Made by a program: the position numbers and the translations under genes. Positions 31,116 to 38,038 of a stretch of DNA of 38,038 bases are shown here, in pieces; position 1 is the stretch's first letter, and every line of letters starts with the position of its first letter. The stretch is from positions 1 through 38,038 of the forward strand of contig DASYXS010000052.1 in assembly GCA_035934535.1 (NCBI GenBank), in the 5' to 3' direction. The notes under the pieces were generated by a model that saw only the letters and a list, made by a program, of their open reading frames with translations, ran no database searches and was not told the DNA's origin. Source of the stretch: DASSJF01 sp035934535 (lineage in GTDB: Bacteria; Sysuimicrobiota; Sysuimicrobiia; Sysuimicrobiales; Segetimicrobiaceae).

Positions 31116-32114
31116 ATGGCCATCCTCCAGCCGTTCCTACGCCGGCGCGTCCGGGCGGCGCCGTCGCTCTCCCACGAGGCCCGGCAGCGTCTGCGGTGGA
31201 TGGAGTTTTATGGGGCGCACGGGCGCGCGGTGCGGTTGACGTGCCGGCACTTCGGCATCAGCTCGGCCACGTTCTACCGGTGGTGGCGGCGCTACGATCC
31301 GCGGCGGCTGGCCAGCCTGGAAGATGACCGGGGGACCCGGCGGCCGACGCGCGTCCGGCAGCCGATGACGGCGCCCGAAGTGGTCCGGCTGATTCGGACA
31401 CTGCGGGAGCGGTATCCCCGGTGGGGGAAGGCCAAGCTCGCCGTGTTGCTGCGGCGGGAAGGGTGTACGGTCTCCGCCTCCACGATCGGCCGGACGCTCA
31501 CCCGGCTGCGGGCGCTGGGCCAACTCGAGGAGCCGGCCGTCGTGCGGGCGGCGCAGCAGCGGCGGCGGCGACGCCGCGCGAGGCCGTATGCCCAGCGGTT
31601 TCCGTGGGGGTACGTACCGCGACAGCCGGGGGATCTGGTGGAGATCGACACGACGCCGGTGACGGTGAGCCCCAAGGTGCGGCGGATCCACTTCACGGCG
31701 CGCGACGTGGTGAGCCGCAAGGACGTGCTGGCGGTGGCGGCGCGGCCGACGAGTGCGGCGGCGAGCCGGGTCCTGCGGGAGGCCTGTGCGCGGTTTGGCT
31801 TTCCGGTCCGGGCCATCCAGATTGACGGCGGCTCGGAGTTTCGGGCGACCTTTGAAGCGGCGTGCGCGGAGCTGCGGATCAAACTCTTTGTGCTGCCGCC
31901 CAAGTCCCCCCGCCTCAATGGGCACGTGGAGCGGGCGCACCGGACCCATCAGGAAGAGTTTTACGATCTGGTGGAGATTCCCGAGCCCTTAGCGGAGCAC
32001 CAAGCCTTGCTCCGGCGCTGGGAGGAGACCTACAACAACGTCCGGCCGCACCAGGCGCTCGGCTACCTCACTCCGAACGAGTACCTCGCTCAATGGCAGG
32101 CGGCTCAGCGATGA
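31116..32114 (+). CDS. IS481-family transposase (DDE integrase core)
   Basis: A 332-residue transposase. The N-terminal helix-turn-helix is RLTCRHFGISSATFYRWWRR, followed by a second helical domain (RYPRWGKAKLAVLLRREG, CTVSASTIGRTLTRL). The rve core has the catalytic acids in LVEIDTTPV, IQIDGGSEF and RLNGHVERAHRTHQEEF (D, D, E). The usual terminal HQALGYLTPNEYL block closes it. ATG at 31116 is used; an in-frame upstream ATG at 31056 lies near the left end and would add 20 residues. No internal stop or frameshift is visible, so the protein may be active. Confidence 0.92.
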   Translation: MAILQPFLRRRVRAAPSLSHEARQRLRWMEFYGAHGRAVRLTCRHFGISSATFYRWWRRYDPRRLASLEDDRGTRRPTRVRQPMTAPEVVRLIRTLRERYPRWGKAKLAVLLRREGCTVSASTIGRTLTRLRALGQLEEPAVVRAAQQRRRRRRARPYAQRFPWGYVPRQPGDLVEIDTTPVTVSPKVRRIHFTARDVVSRKDVLAVAARPTSAAASRVLREACARFGFPVRAIQIDGGSEFRATFEAACAELRIKLFVLPPKSPRLNGHVERAHRTHQEEFYDLVEIPEPLAEHQALLRRWEETYNNVRPHQALGYLTPNEYLAQWQAAQR

Positions 32115-32125
32115 AATTGGAGGCC

Positions 32126-32141
32126 GGTGTAGTCGGATCTA
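32126..32141 (-). repeat. Right inverted-repeat core of the second IS481 element
   Basis: Reverse complement of 31031-31046, lying 12 bases after the transposase stop. Confidence 0.9.
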
Positions 32142-32154
32142 CTGGACCAGTACA

Positions 32155-32159
32155 GGCGG
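32155..32159 (+). repeat. Target-site duplication, right copy
   Basis: GGCGG directly after the ACA end of the IS, matching 31012-31016. The next base starts the -35 hexamer of the histidine promoter. Confidence 0.55.
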
Positions 32160-32188
32160 TTGACGGCTCCGGCCGCCCGTGCTAGGAT
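32160..32188 (+). promoter_or_regulatory. Sigma70-type promoter of the histidine operon
   Basis: TTGACG (32160-32165), an exact 17-base spacer and TAGGAT (32183-32188) predict a start near 32195, about 37 bases before the hisZ ATG. The IS target duplication abuts the -35 box, so any upstream activator or UP sequence has been displaced by the IS. Confidence 0.7.
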
Positions 32189-32231
32189 AGCCGTGCTTCA
32201 TCACTCTAGCGCTTTATCGAGGTAAAGTACC

Positions 32232-33527
32232 ATGCCGCCCGACCCGCGCGAACGCTGGCAGCTGATCCCGTCCGGCACCCGCGACTGGCTGCCGCAGCAG
32301 GCGGCCCGGCTCCGGGCGGCGACCGCCGGCGTGCTCGCGGAGGCGGCCCGCTGGGGATACCGTGAGGTCGTCACGCCGACGCTCGAGTACCTCGACGTGC
32401 TGGTGCGCGGCGAGGGCGCCGACGCCGCGGACCGGCTGTTCAAGCTGGTGGACCGGGGCGGCGAGCTGCTCGCGCTCCGGCCGGAGATGACGACGCCGGT
32501 GGCCCGCCTCGTCGCGACCCGCCTGCGGGAAGAACCGGCGCCGCTGCGCGTGGCCTACGCCGGGTGGGTCTTCCGCGGGCGGGAGACCGGCTCGGCGCGC
32601 CTCAGGGAGTTTCCGCAGGCCGGGTGCGAGCTGATCGGCCCGCAGAGCGTCGACGCCGACGCGGAGATCGTGGCCCTTGCCGTCGGCGCGCTGCGCGCCG
32701 CGGGCGCGTCGGGCTTCTCGGTGAGCCTCGGACACGTCGGATTTTTACAGAACGTGCTCGCGGGCCTGGACCTGTCGGAGGAGGACGCCGCCGGCGTACG
32801 CGCGCTGCTCTACCAAAAGGATTTCGTCGGCCTGCGGGATCTGCTCGAGCGCCACCGCGCCCCGGCGGACCGTCTCGACGCGCTCATGGCGCTGCCGGCC
32901 CTGCGCGGCGCCGGCGCGCTTGAGGAGGCGCGGCGGCTCGTGCACACGCCGGACGGCCGGGACGTTGTGCGCGACCTCGAGCGCCTCGGCGAGGCGCTCG
33001 CGGCGCACCGGGTCGACGACGCGGTGACCATCGATCTCAGCATCATTCGCGACTTCGACTACTACACCGGCATCGTGTTTGAGGGACACACGGCGGCGCT
33101 CGGCGCCCCGCTGCTCGGCGGCGGCAGGTACGACCGCCTCCTCGAGCGCTTCGGCCTGCCGGTCCCGGCGACGGGATTCGCGGTCCGGCTCGAGCGCGTG
33201 CTGGCCGCCGAGATCGCGCGCACGCCGGACGACGCGGCGCGGGCGTGGGTACCGGACGCGGTCGTGGCGGCGGAAGCCGGCTGCGGGGCCGAGGCCGCGG
33301 CGTGCGCCCGGGCGCTGCGGGCGCACGGGCTCGCCGTCGCGTTGGAAGTGCTCGGCCGGCCGTGGGACCAGGTGGCGGCCGAGGCCGCGCGGCGGGGCGT
33401 CGCGCGTGCGATCCTCGTCGGCCGGGATACCGCCAGGGTCCGGGAGGGCCGGGCCCCCGAGCGGACGGTGCCGGTCGCCGACGTGACGGGCGGCCGCGGC
33501 GCGGCGGCGCGGGGAGGCGCGTCGTGA
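32232..33527 (+). CDS. hisZ: ATP phosphoribosyltransferase regulatory subunit
   Basis: A 431-residue HisRS-like protein that lacks tRNA charging and forms the octameric ATP-PRT with short HisG, giving histidine feedback control. Class II synthetase-type blocks are YREVVTPTLEYLDVL (motif 1), FKLVDRGGELLALRPEMTTP, YAGWVFRGRETGSARLREFP (motif 2) and IIRDFDYYTGIVFEGHT. The last 90 residues resemble an anticodon-binding-like domain (AIRED: VALEVLGRPWDQVAAEAARR), an extension found in some HisZ. GAGGTAAAG precedes the ATG. A HisRS function is unlikely because the next gene is a short HisG. Confidence 0.93.
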   Translation: MPPDPRERWQLIPSGTRDWLPQQAARLRAATAGVLAEAARWGYREVVTPTLEYLDVLVRGEGADAADRLFKLVDRGGELLALRPEMTTPVARLVATRLREEPAPLRVAYAGWVFRGRETGSARLREFPQAGCELIGPQSVDADAEIVALAVGALRAAGASGFSVSLGHVGFLQNVLAGLDLSEEDAAGVRALLYQKDFVGLRDLLERHRAPADRLDALMALPALRGAGALEEARRLVHTPDGRDVVRDLERLGEALAAHRVDDAVTIDLSIIRDFDYYTGIVFEGHTAALGAPLLGGGRYDRLLERFGLPVPATGFAVRLERVLAAEIARTPDDAARAWVPDAVVAAEAGCGAEAAACARALRAHGLAVALEVLGRPWDQVAAEAARRGVARAILVGRDTARVREGRAPERTVPVADVTGGRGAAARGGAS

Positions 33528-34186
33528 CGCCTCGACCGGAGCCGACGCCGTTCGTGACCGTCGCGGTGCCGTCCGGCCGCCTGCTGGACGGCGCGATGCG
33601 GATACTGGAGGCGGCCGGCTACCTCGACGGCGACGCGTGGCGCGAGAGCCGGCGTTTGATCGTGCAGGGCGCCGAGCCGGGGATGCGGTGTTTGATCGCC
33701 AAGCCGGTCGATCTGCTGACCTACGTCGAACACGGCGCCGCCGATCTCGGAATCGCCGGGAAGGACGTGCTGCTCGAGCAGGGCCGCGACGTCTACGAAC
33801 TGGTCGACCTCGGCTTCGGGGCGTGCCGCGGCGTGCTGGCCTTTCCGGGGCGGCTCGCGACGGCGTGGGAGCGGCTCACCCCGCTGCGCATCGCGACCAA
33901 GTATCCGCACGTCACCGAGCGGCACTTCTGGGGACAGGGCCGGCCGGTGGAGATCATCCCGATGCACGGCACCGTCGAACTGGCGCCGCTCGTCGGCCTG
34001 GCCGACGGGATCATGGACCTTGTGATGAGCGGGCGCACGCTGCGCGAGAACGGCCTCGTTGAGGTGGCGGAATTGTTCCAATCCACCGCGCGCCTCGTCG
34101 TGAACCGGATCAGCCTGCGCAGCCGCGCCGACGCGGTCGCCGCGATGATCGATCGCGTGCGCGCCGCCGTCGCGCCGCCGGTGTGA
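33524..34186 (+). CDS. hisG: ATP phosphoribosyltransferase catalytic subunit, short form
   Basis: A 220-residue HisG of the short type, without the C-terminal regulatory domain, so it depends on HisZ. It joins ATP and PRPP to phosphoribosyl-ATP, the first step of histidine synthesis. Blocks are VAVPSGRLLDGAMRIL, EHGAADLGIAGKDVLLE, IATKYPHVTERHF, EIIPMHGTVELAPL and the PRPP-loop region LADGIMDLVMSGRTLRENGL. GTG at 33524 overlaps the hisZ stop (GTGA). hisD follows 14 bases later behind GGAGGGAG. Confidence 0.95.
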   Translation: MTPRPEPTPFVTVAVPSGRLLDGAMRILEAAGYLDGDAWRESRRLIVQGAEPGMRCLIAKPVDLLTYVEHGAADLGIAGKDVLLEQGRDVYELVDLGFGACRGVLAFPGRLATAWERLTPLRIATKYPHVTERHFWGQGRPVEIIPMHGTVELAPLVGLADGIMDLVMSGRTLRENGLVEVAELFQSTARLVVNRISLRSRADAVAAMIDRVRAAVAPPV

Positions 34187-34200
34187 ACGGAGGGAGAACC

Positions 34201-35511
34201 ATGGACGTGGTTCGGCTGGCCGAGGCATCCCCCGAGCGTCTGCAGCGGATTCTGCGCCGATCGAGCGCGGAGATCTTCGACCCCGCGCGCGTCGCGCACG
34301 TCGGCGCGATCATCGCCGATGTCGAGCGGCGCGGCGACGCCGCCATCGTCGACTACACGGCGCAGTACGACGGCGTGGCGCTCACACCGGAGCGCCTGGC
34401 GGTGGCCCGCGACGAGGTACGCCGGGCGCACGAGGCGATCGACGACGGCCTGCGCAGCGCGCTCGGCGCGGCGATCGAGCGCACGCGGCGCTACAACGAG
34501 CGCCTGCGGCCGCCGGGGCTCACGCTCGACGAACTCGAGCCGGGGCTCACCGCCGGCGTAAAGTGGTCGCCGGTGGACGGCGCCGGCGTCTACGTCCCAA
34601 GCGGAAAAGGGACGTTTCCGTCGACGCTCGTGACCCTCGTGACCCCGGCGGTCGTCGCCGGCGTGGACGAGATCGCGGTCGTCGTTCCGCCGCGCCCGGA
34701 CGGGACCGTCGATCCGGCGATTCTCGTCGCCGCGGACCTGCTGGGCGTGCCGCAGGTCTTTCGGTGCAACGGCGTCGCCGGCATCGCGGGGCTCGCGTTC
34801 GGCACGGCGACGCTGCCGCGCGTGCGTCTGCTCGGCGGGCCCGGAAATCCCTACGTGACCGCGGCGCAGATCGCCGTCCAGGCCCGGGGCGTGCGGCTCC
34901 TGTCGGTGCTCGGGCCGACGGAGTCGATGATCCTCGCCGACGAGAGCGCGGATACGGACCGCCTGGCGCTCGACCTCCTCAACGAGGCGGAGCACGGGAC
35001 GGACTCCGCGGCGCTGCTCGTCACCATATCGGAGGCGGTGATCGACGACGTGCAGGAGCGTCTGCCGGGGTATCTCGCGCAGCTGCCGGAGCGCCGCCGC
35101 GCGTTCGCGGAGGCCGCGATGCGCGATTACGGGGGGGCGATCCTCGCCCGCTCGATGGAGGAGGCGCTCGCGTTCGTCAACCTCTACGCGCCGGAGCACC
35201 TGCAGATCGCGACGCGCGATCCGCTCGGGACGCTCGGCAAGGTCCGGCATGCCGGCGAGGTGCTGCTCGGCCAGGACACGCCGTTCTCGGCCGGCAACTA
35301 CGCGATCGGCGTGCCGGCCGCGCTGCCGACGTCGGGGTTTGCCCGCGTCGCTTCGGGGGTGACCGTGATGAGCTACCTCAAGGCGACGTCCGTGGCCGCG
35401 CTCGACGCACGCGGCCTGGCCGCGGTACGGCCGGTCGTCGAGCGCCTCGGCCGGTACGAGGATTTCCCGGCGCACGTCCTCGCGGTCACCGCGCGGGGAG
35501 TGGACGCATGA
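34201..35511 (+). CDS. hisD: Histidinol dehydrogenase
   Basis: A 436-residue zinc enzyme doing the last two oxidations (histidinol to histidinal to histidine) with NAD. Family blocks are GGPGNPYVTAAQ-type LLGGPGNPYVTAAQIAVQ, SVLGPTESMILADESAD, LNEAEHGTDSAALLVT, NLYAPEHLQI, LLGQDTPFSAGNYAIG and TSGFARVASGVTVMSYLK; the conserved Glu/His of the EHL block and the Gln-Asp region contribute zinc and base functions. ATG at 34201 follows GGAGGGAGA. The stop overlaps the hisB ATG as ATGA. Confidence 0.96.
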   Translation: MDVVRLAEASPERLQRILRRSSAEIFDPARVAHVGAIIADVERRGDAAIVDYTAQYDGVALTPERLAVARDEVRRAHEAIDDGLRSALGAAIERTRRYNERLRPPGLTLDELEPGLTAGVKWSPVDGAGVYVPSGKGTFPSTLVTLVTPAVVAGVDEIAVVVPPRPDGTVDPAILVAADLLGVPQVFRCNGVAGIAGLAFGTATLPRVRLLGGPGNPYVTAAQIAVQARGVRLLSVLGPTESMILADESADTDRLALDLLNEAEHGTDSAALLVTISEAVIDDVQERLPGYLAQLPERRRAFAEAAMRDYGGAILARSMEEALAFVNLYAPEHLQIATRDPLGTLGKVRHAGEVLLGQDTPFSAGNYAIGVPAALPTSGFARVASGVTVMSYLKATSVAALDARGLAAVRPVVERLGRYEDFPAHVLAVTARGVDA

Positions 35512-36158
35512 GTCCCGCTCCGCGAAACGACGGTCCGCGTGTCTCCGAGGATGCGGCCGCGGGACCTGGCGGCCGCGCGGGCCGCGCGTCGCGCGCGACG
35601 GGGGAGACGAAGGTCGAAGCCCGGTGGGACCTCGACGGCGCCGGCCGCGCGGACACCGCGACCGGCGTGCCGTTCCTCGACCACATGCTCGAGCAGATCG
35701 CCCGGCACGGCCGGTTCGACCTCAGCGTCGCGGCGTCCGGCGACCTCGAGGTCGACGCGCACCACACCGTCGAGGATGTGGGGATCGCGCTCGGCCGGGC
35801 GTTCAAGGAGGCCGTCGGCGCCGGCGCCGGGATCTTCCGGTACGCCTCGGCGCACGCCCCGCTCGACGAAGCCCTGGTGCTCGCCGTTGTCGACGTGAGC
35901 GGCCGGCCGTACCTGCATTACGCGGTGCCCGTCACGCGCCAGCGCCTCGGCGCCTACGACACGGACCTCACCGAGGAATTCTTCCGCGCGTTCGCGGTGA
36001 ACGCCGGGATCACGCTGCACATGATGCTGCTGCACGGCCGGAACGGCCATCACATCATCGAAGCCGCCTTCAAAGCGCTGGCGCTCGCGCTCGACCGCGC
36101 GACGCAGCGCGATCCGCGCGTCGCCGGCGTGCCGTCGACGAAGGGCACGCTCGCGTGA
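35508..36158 (+). CDS. hisB: Imidazoleglycerol-phosphate dehydratase
   Basis: A 216-residue monofunctional IGPD, with no phosphatase domain. The two metal-binding repeats are DHMLEQIARHGRFDL / DAHHTVEDVGIALG and MLLHGRNGHHIIEAAFKA, with the conserved HHxxED and HH clusters for manganese. The first 30 or so residues are a Gly/Ala/Arg-rich extension not usual for the family, whose core begins about at GETKVEARWDLDG. ATG at 35508 overlaps the hisD stop, which supports the long start. The next stop/start overlap (GTGA) is with hisH. Confidence 0.94.
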   Translation: MSPAPRNDGPRVSEDAAAGPGGRAGRASRATGETKVEARWDLDGAGRADTATGVPFLDHMLEQIARHGRFDLSVAASGDLEVDAHHTVEDVGIALGRAFKEAVGAGAGIFRYASAHAPLDEALVLAVVDVSGRPYLHYAVPVTRQRLGAYDTDLTEEFFRAFAVNAGITLHMMLLHGRNGHHIIEAAFKALALALDRATQRDPRVAGVPSTKGTLA

Positions 36159-36781
36159 TCGCGGTCGCGGACTACGGCGCCGGCAATCTGCACAGCATCG
36201 GCATGGGCCTGCGCCGGCGGGGGCTCGAGGTGCGGGTGACCGACGACCCGCGCGTGCTGGACGCGGCCGCGGCCCTCGTCGTACCCGGGGACGGCGCCTT
36301 CGGCCCGGCGATGGCGCGCCTGCGGGAATCGGGGTTCGCCGAGCGGATCGCCGCCTACGTCCGGTCGGGCCGGCCGTTCCTCGGCGTCTGCCTCGGCATG
36401 CAGCTTCTCTTCGAGGAGAGCCTCGAGGGCGGCCCGCACCGCGGGCTCGGCGTACTGCCCGGCCGGGTCGTGCGCCTGCCGGAGACGGTGAAGGTCCCGC
36501 ACATGGGCTGGAATCAGCTGCGGGTCGACCGGCCGTCGCCGCTGCTCGAGGGCGTGCCGTCCGGCGCCTACGTGTATTTTGTGCATTCCTACTACTGCGC
36601 GCCGACGGATCCCGCGCTGGTCGCCGCGACGGCGTCCTACGGCGCCGACATCGCGGCGGTGGCGGGCCGCGGCAATGTGTGGGCGACGCAGTTTCACCCC
36701 GAGAAGTCCGGAGAAATCGGCGAGCGGATCTTGAACAACTTCGCGCGGTGGGCCGCCGGTGTTGGTGCTGCCGGCGGTTGA
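36155..36781 (+). CDS. hisH: Imidazole glycerol phosphate synthase, glutaminase subunit
   Basis: A 208-residue class I glutamine amidotransferase that feeds ammonia to HisF. The N-terminus is IAVADYGAGNLHSI. The nucleophile Cys79 is in FLGVCLGMQLLFE, and the His and Glu of the triad are in TQFHPEKSGEIG near residue 184. GTG at 36155 overlaps the hisB stop. The final 23 bases overlap the start of hisA in another frame, an unusually long overlap for this operon. Confidence 0.95.
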   Translation: MIAVADYGAGNLHSIGMGLRRRGLEVRVTDDPRVLDAAAALVVPGDGAFGPAMARLRESGFAERIAAYVRSGRPFLGVCLGMQLLFEESLEGGPHRGLGVLPGRVVRLPETVKVPHMGWNQLRVDRPSPLLEGVPSGAYVYFVHSYYCAPTDPALVAATASYGADIAAVAGRGNVWATQFHPEKSGEIGERILNNFARWAAGVGAAGG

Positions 36782-37496
36782 CATCCGCGGCGGCCGCGCC
36801 GTGCGGCTGATCCAGGGCGAGCGGCACCGCGAGCGCGTGTACGACGACGATCCCGTGGCGGCGGCGCGGCGCTGGACGGCGGCGGGCGCGCGCTGGCTGC
36901 ACGTCGTCGATCTCGACGGCGCCTTCGGAGGCCGGCCCGGCAACCCCGACGCGGTCGGCCGGATTCTCGCCGCCGCGGGCGTGCCGGTGCAGGTCGGCGG
37001 GGGCGTGCGCGATCTCGGGACGATCGAGCGCCTGCTCGCCGCCGGCGCGGCCCGCGTGATTCTCGGGACCGCTGCGGTGAGCGCGCCGGATCTGCTGCGC
37101 GCGGCATGCGCGCGGTTCGGGGATCGCATCGCCGCCGCCGTCGATGCCCGGGACGGGCGCGTGGTGACCGAAGGATGGACGGCCGCAACCGCGCTCACGG
37201 CGGTCGACGCGGCCGCCCGCGTGGTCGACGCCGGAGTGCGGCGCATCGTCTACACCGACACGCGCCGCGACGGCATGCTCGGCGGGCCGGACCTCGCGCC
37301 GCTCGGGGATCTGCTCGATGCGGCCCGCGTGCCGGTGATCGTGGCCGGCGGCGTGACGTCGGTCGACGACGTGCGGCGTTTGCGGCGGCTCGAGCCGTCG
37401 GGACTCGAAGGCGCGATCGTCGGCCGCGCCCTCTACGAAGGCGGCGTGCGGCTCGAAGATCTGCTCGCGGCGGCCGCCGGACCGGAGGACCCCTGA
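36759..37496 (+). CDS. hisA: ProFAR isomerase (phosphoribosylformimino-AICAR ribotide isomerase)
   Basis: A 245-residue TIM barrel with two half-barrel repeats. LPAVDIRGGRAVRL holds the first catalytic Asp, VDLDGAFGG and VQVGGGVRD bind phosphate, and the second half has YTDTRRDGMLGG with the second Asp and VIVAGGVTSVDDV. The start is GTG at 36759, inside hisH; no other start preserves the first barrel strand. The stop overlaps the hisF ATG as TGATG. A PriA-type dual role in tryptophan synthesis cannot be excluded, since trpF is not in view. Confidence 0.94.
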   Translation: MLVLPAVDIRGGRAVRLIQGERHRERVYDDDPVAAARRWTAAGARWLHVVDLDGAFGGRPGNPDAVGRILAAAGVPVQVGGGVRDLGTIERLLAAGAARVILGTAAVSAPDLLRAACARFGDRIAAAVDARDGRVVTEGWTAATALTAVDAAARVVDAGVRRIVYTDTRRDGMLGGPDLAPLGDLLDAARVPVIVAGGVTSVDDVRRLRRLEPSGLEGAIVGRALYEGGVRLEDLLAAAAGPEDP

Positions 37497-38038
37497 TGCT
37501 GGCGCGCAGGGTCGTCGCCTGTCTGGACGTGAAGGACGGCCGCGTCGTGAAGGGCACGCGCTTCGTGAACCTGCGCGACGCCGGCGACCCCGTCGAGCTG
37601 GCCACCGTCTACGACCGTGAAGGCGCCGACGAGGTCGTCTTTCTGGACATCACGGCGAGCCACGAGGGCCGCGGGATCATGGAGGACGTCGTCCGGCGGA
37701 CCGCGGAGGTGCTGACGATTCCGTTCACCGTCGGCGGCGGGCTCGCGACGGCGGACGACCTCCGCCGCATGCTGCGCGCCGGCGCGGACAAGGTCGGCAT
37801 GAATACCGCCGCGGTGCGGCGCCCCGATTTGATCCGCGAGGGGGCCGAACAGTTCGGCAGTCAATGCATCGTCGTCGCGATCGACGCGAAGCGCACGGTG
37901 GCCGGAGCGGCGGGTCCGGTTGAGTGGGAGGTCTTCACGCACGGGGGCCGGCGTGCGACGGGCCTGGACGCCGTGGAATGGGCCGAGCGCGCCGCCGGGC
38001 TCGGCGCCGGTGAGATTCTGTTGACGAGCATGGACCAG
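37496..38038 (+). CDS. hisF: Imidazole glycerol phosphate synthase, cyclase subunit (3' end cut by window)
   Basis: The first 181 residues of HisF. The catalytic Asp11 region ARRVVACLDVKDGRVVKG is complete, followed by DEVVFLDITASHEGRG, the phosphate-binding FTVGGGLATADD, and the second catalytic Asp in IVVAIDAKRT. EVFTHGGRRATGLDAVEWA and GAGEILLTSMDQ follow to the edge. With HisH it makes imidazole glycerol phosphate and AICAR. The remaining 70 or so residues lie beyond the window. ATG at 37496 overlaps the hisA stop. Confidence 0.96.
   Translation, partial: MLARRVVACLDVKDGRVVKGTRFVNLRDAGDPVELATVYDREGADEVVFLDITASHEGRGIMEDVVRRTAEVLTIPFTVGGGLATADDLRRMLRAGADKVGMNTAAVRRPDLIREGAEQFGSQCIVVAIDAKRTVAGAAGPVEWEVFTHGGRRATGLDAVEWAERAAGLGAGEILLTSMDQ

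Larger units (their letters stand above)
31017..32154 (+). mobile_element. IS481-family insertion sequence, apparently intact
   Basis: About 1138 bases starting TGTCTAGG and ending CCAGTACA. The inverted ends share TAGATCCGACTACACC (31031-31046 and, inverted, 32126-32141), with an imperfect outer part (CTAGGTTCAGA against CTGGTCCAG). One uninterrupted transposase gene lies inside, and GGCGG flanks both sides. It belongs to a different subgroup from the broken element at 5988; the end sequences are unrelated. Confidence 0.87.

Noticed and set aside
1..38038. CRISPR arrays, rRNA genes and prophage modules
   Set aside because: No regularly spaced repeats, rRNA landmarks, or phage structural, lysis or integrase genes were seen on either strand.

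Overview
The window is about 38 kb of very GC-rich bacterial DNA with short intergenic gaps, many GTG/TTG starts and many 1-4 base stop/start overlaps. A T-box leader before the ilv/leu genes, a HisZ plus short HisG pair and leaderless-looking promoters point to an uncultured, GC-rich lineage on the Terrabacteria side. A candidate phylum such as Sysuimicrobiota/CSP1-3 or a relative would fit, but that placement is a low-confidence inference because no rRNA or marker phylogeny is available here.

Layout. 1-5850: the start of a DyP-type peroxidase (minus, runs off the left edge), then a plus-strand run of an FAD oxidoreductase, TatD nuclease, M48 metalloprotease, ComB-like phosphatase and a secreted/membrane protein with a bactofilin-like repeat. 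5893-10193: tRNA-Arg(CCG) followed by a block that looks lower in GC. It holds an IS481-family element with a stop-broken transposase, a truncated-looking gene, a small membrane protein, an orphan Imm1-like immunity protein, small unknown genes and an Hfq/Sm-like protein. The block ends at a degenerate copy of the tRNA-Arg (20/21 identical over the T-loop/3' end), so it is probably a decayed tRNA-integrated island without its integrase. 10439-13122: a LysE exporter, DUF5666 protein, SAM methyltransferase and small membrane protein.

13126-17478 (minus): a sulfur/thiol cluster in transcription order of two-domain rhodanese, DUF1264 protein, 1-Cys peroxiredoxin, persulfide-dioxygenase-like/rhodanese fusion, and a small methyltransferase. 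The methyltransferase frame is interrupted only by two tandem in-frame TGA codons, followed at the right distance by a hairpin that fits a bacterial SECIS. It is either a Sec-Sec selenoprotein or a pseudogene, and is the most unusual object in the window. 17642-20002 (minus): an ATPase-TPR-LuxR regulator.

20073-28105: a promoter and T-box (likely Leu CUC specifier) drive ilvB-ilvN-ilvC-leuA-cimA-leuB, a branched-chain amino acid operon that includes the citramalate route to isoleucine. 28117-30948: a DUF1272 zinc protein, a membrane protein, a helical-repeat protein, a YerC-like TrpR-family regulator and a stand-alone CcmH. 31017-32154: an apparently intact IS481-family element with a 5-base target duplication, inserted exactly against the -35 box of the histidine promoter. 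32232-end: the tightly overlapping histidine operon hisZ-G-D-B-H-A-F, with hisF cut by the right edge.
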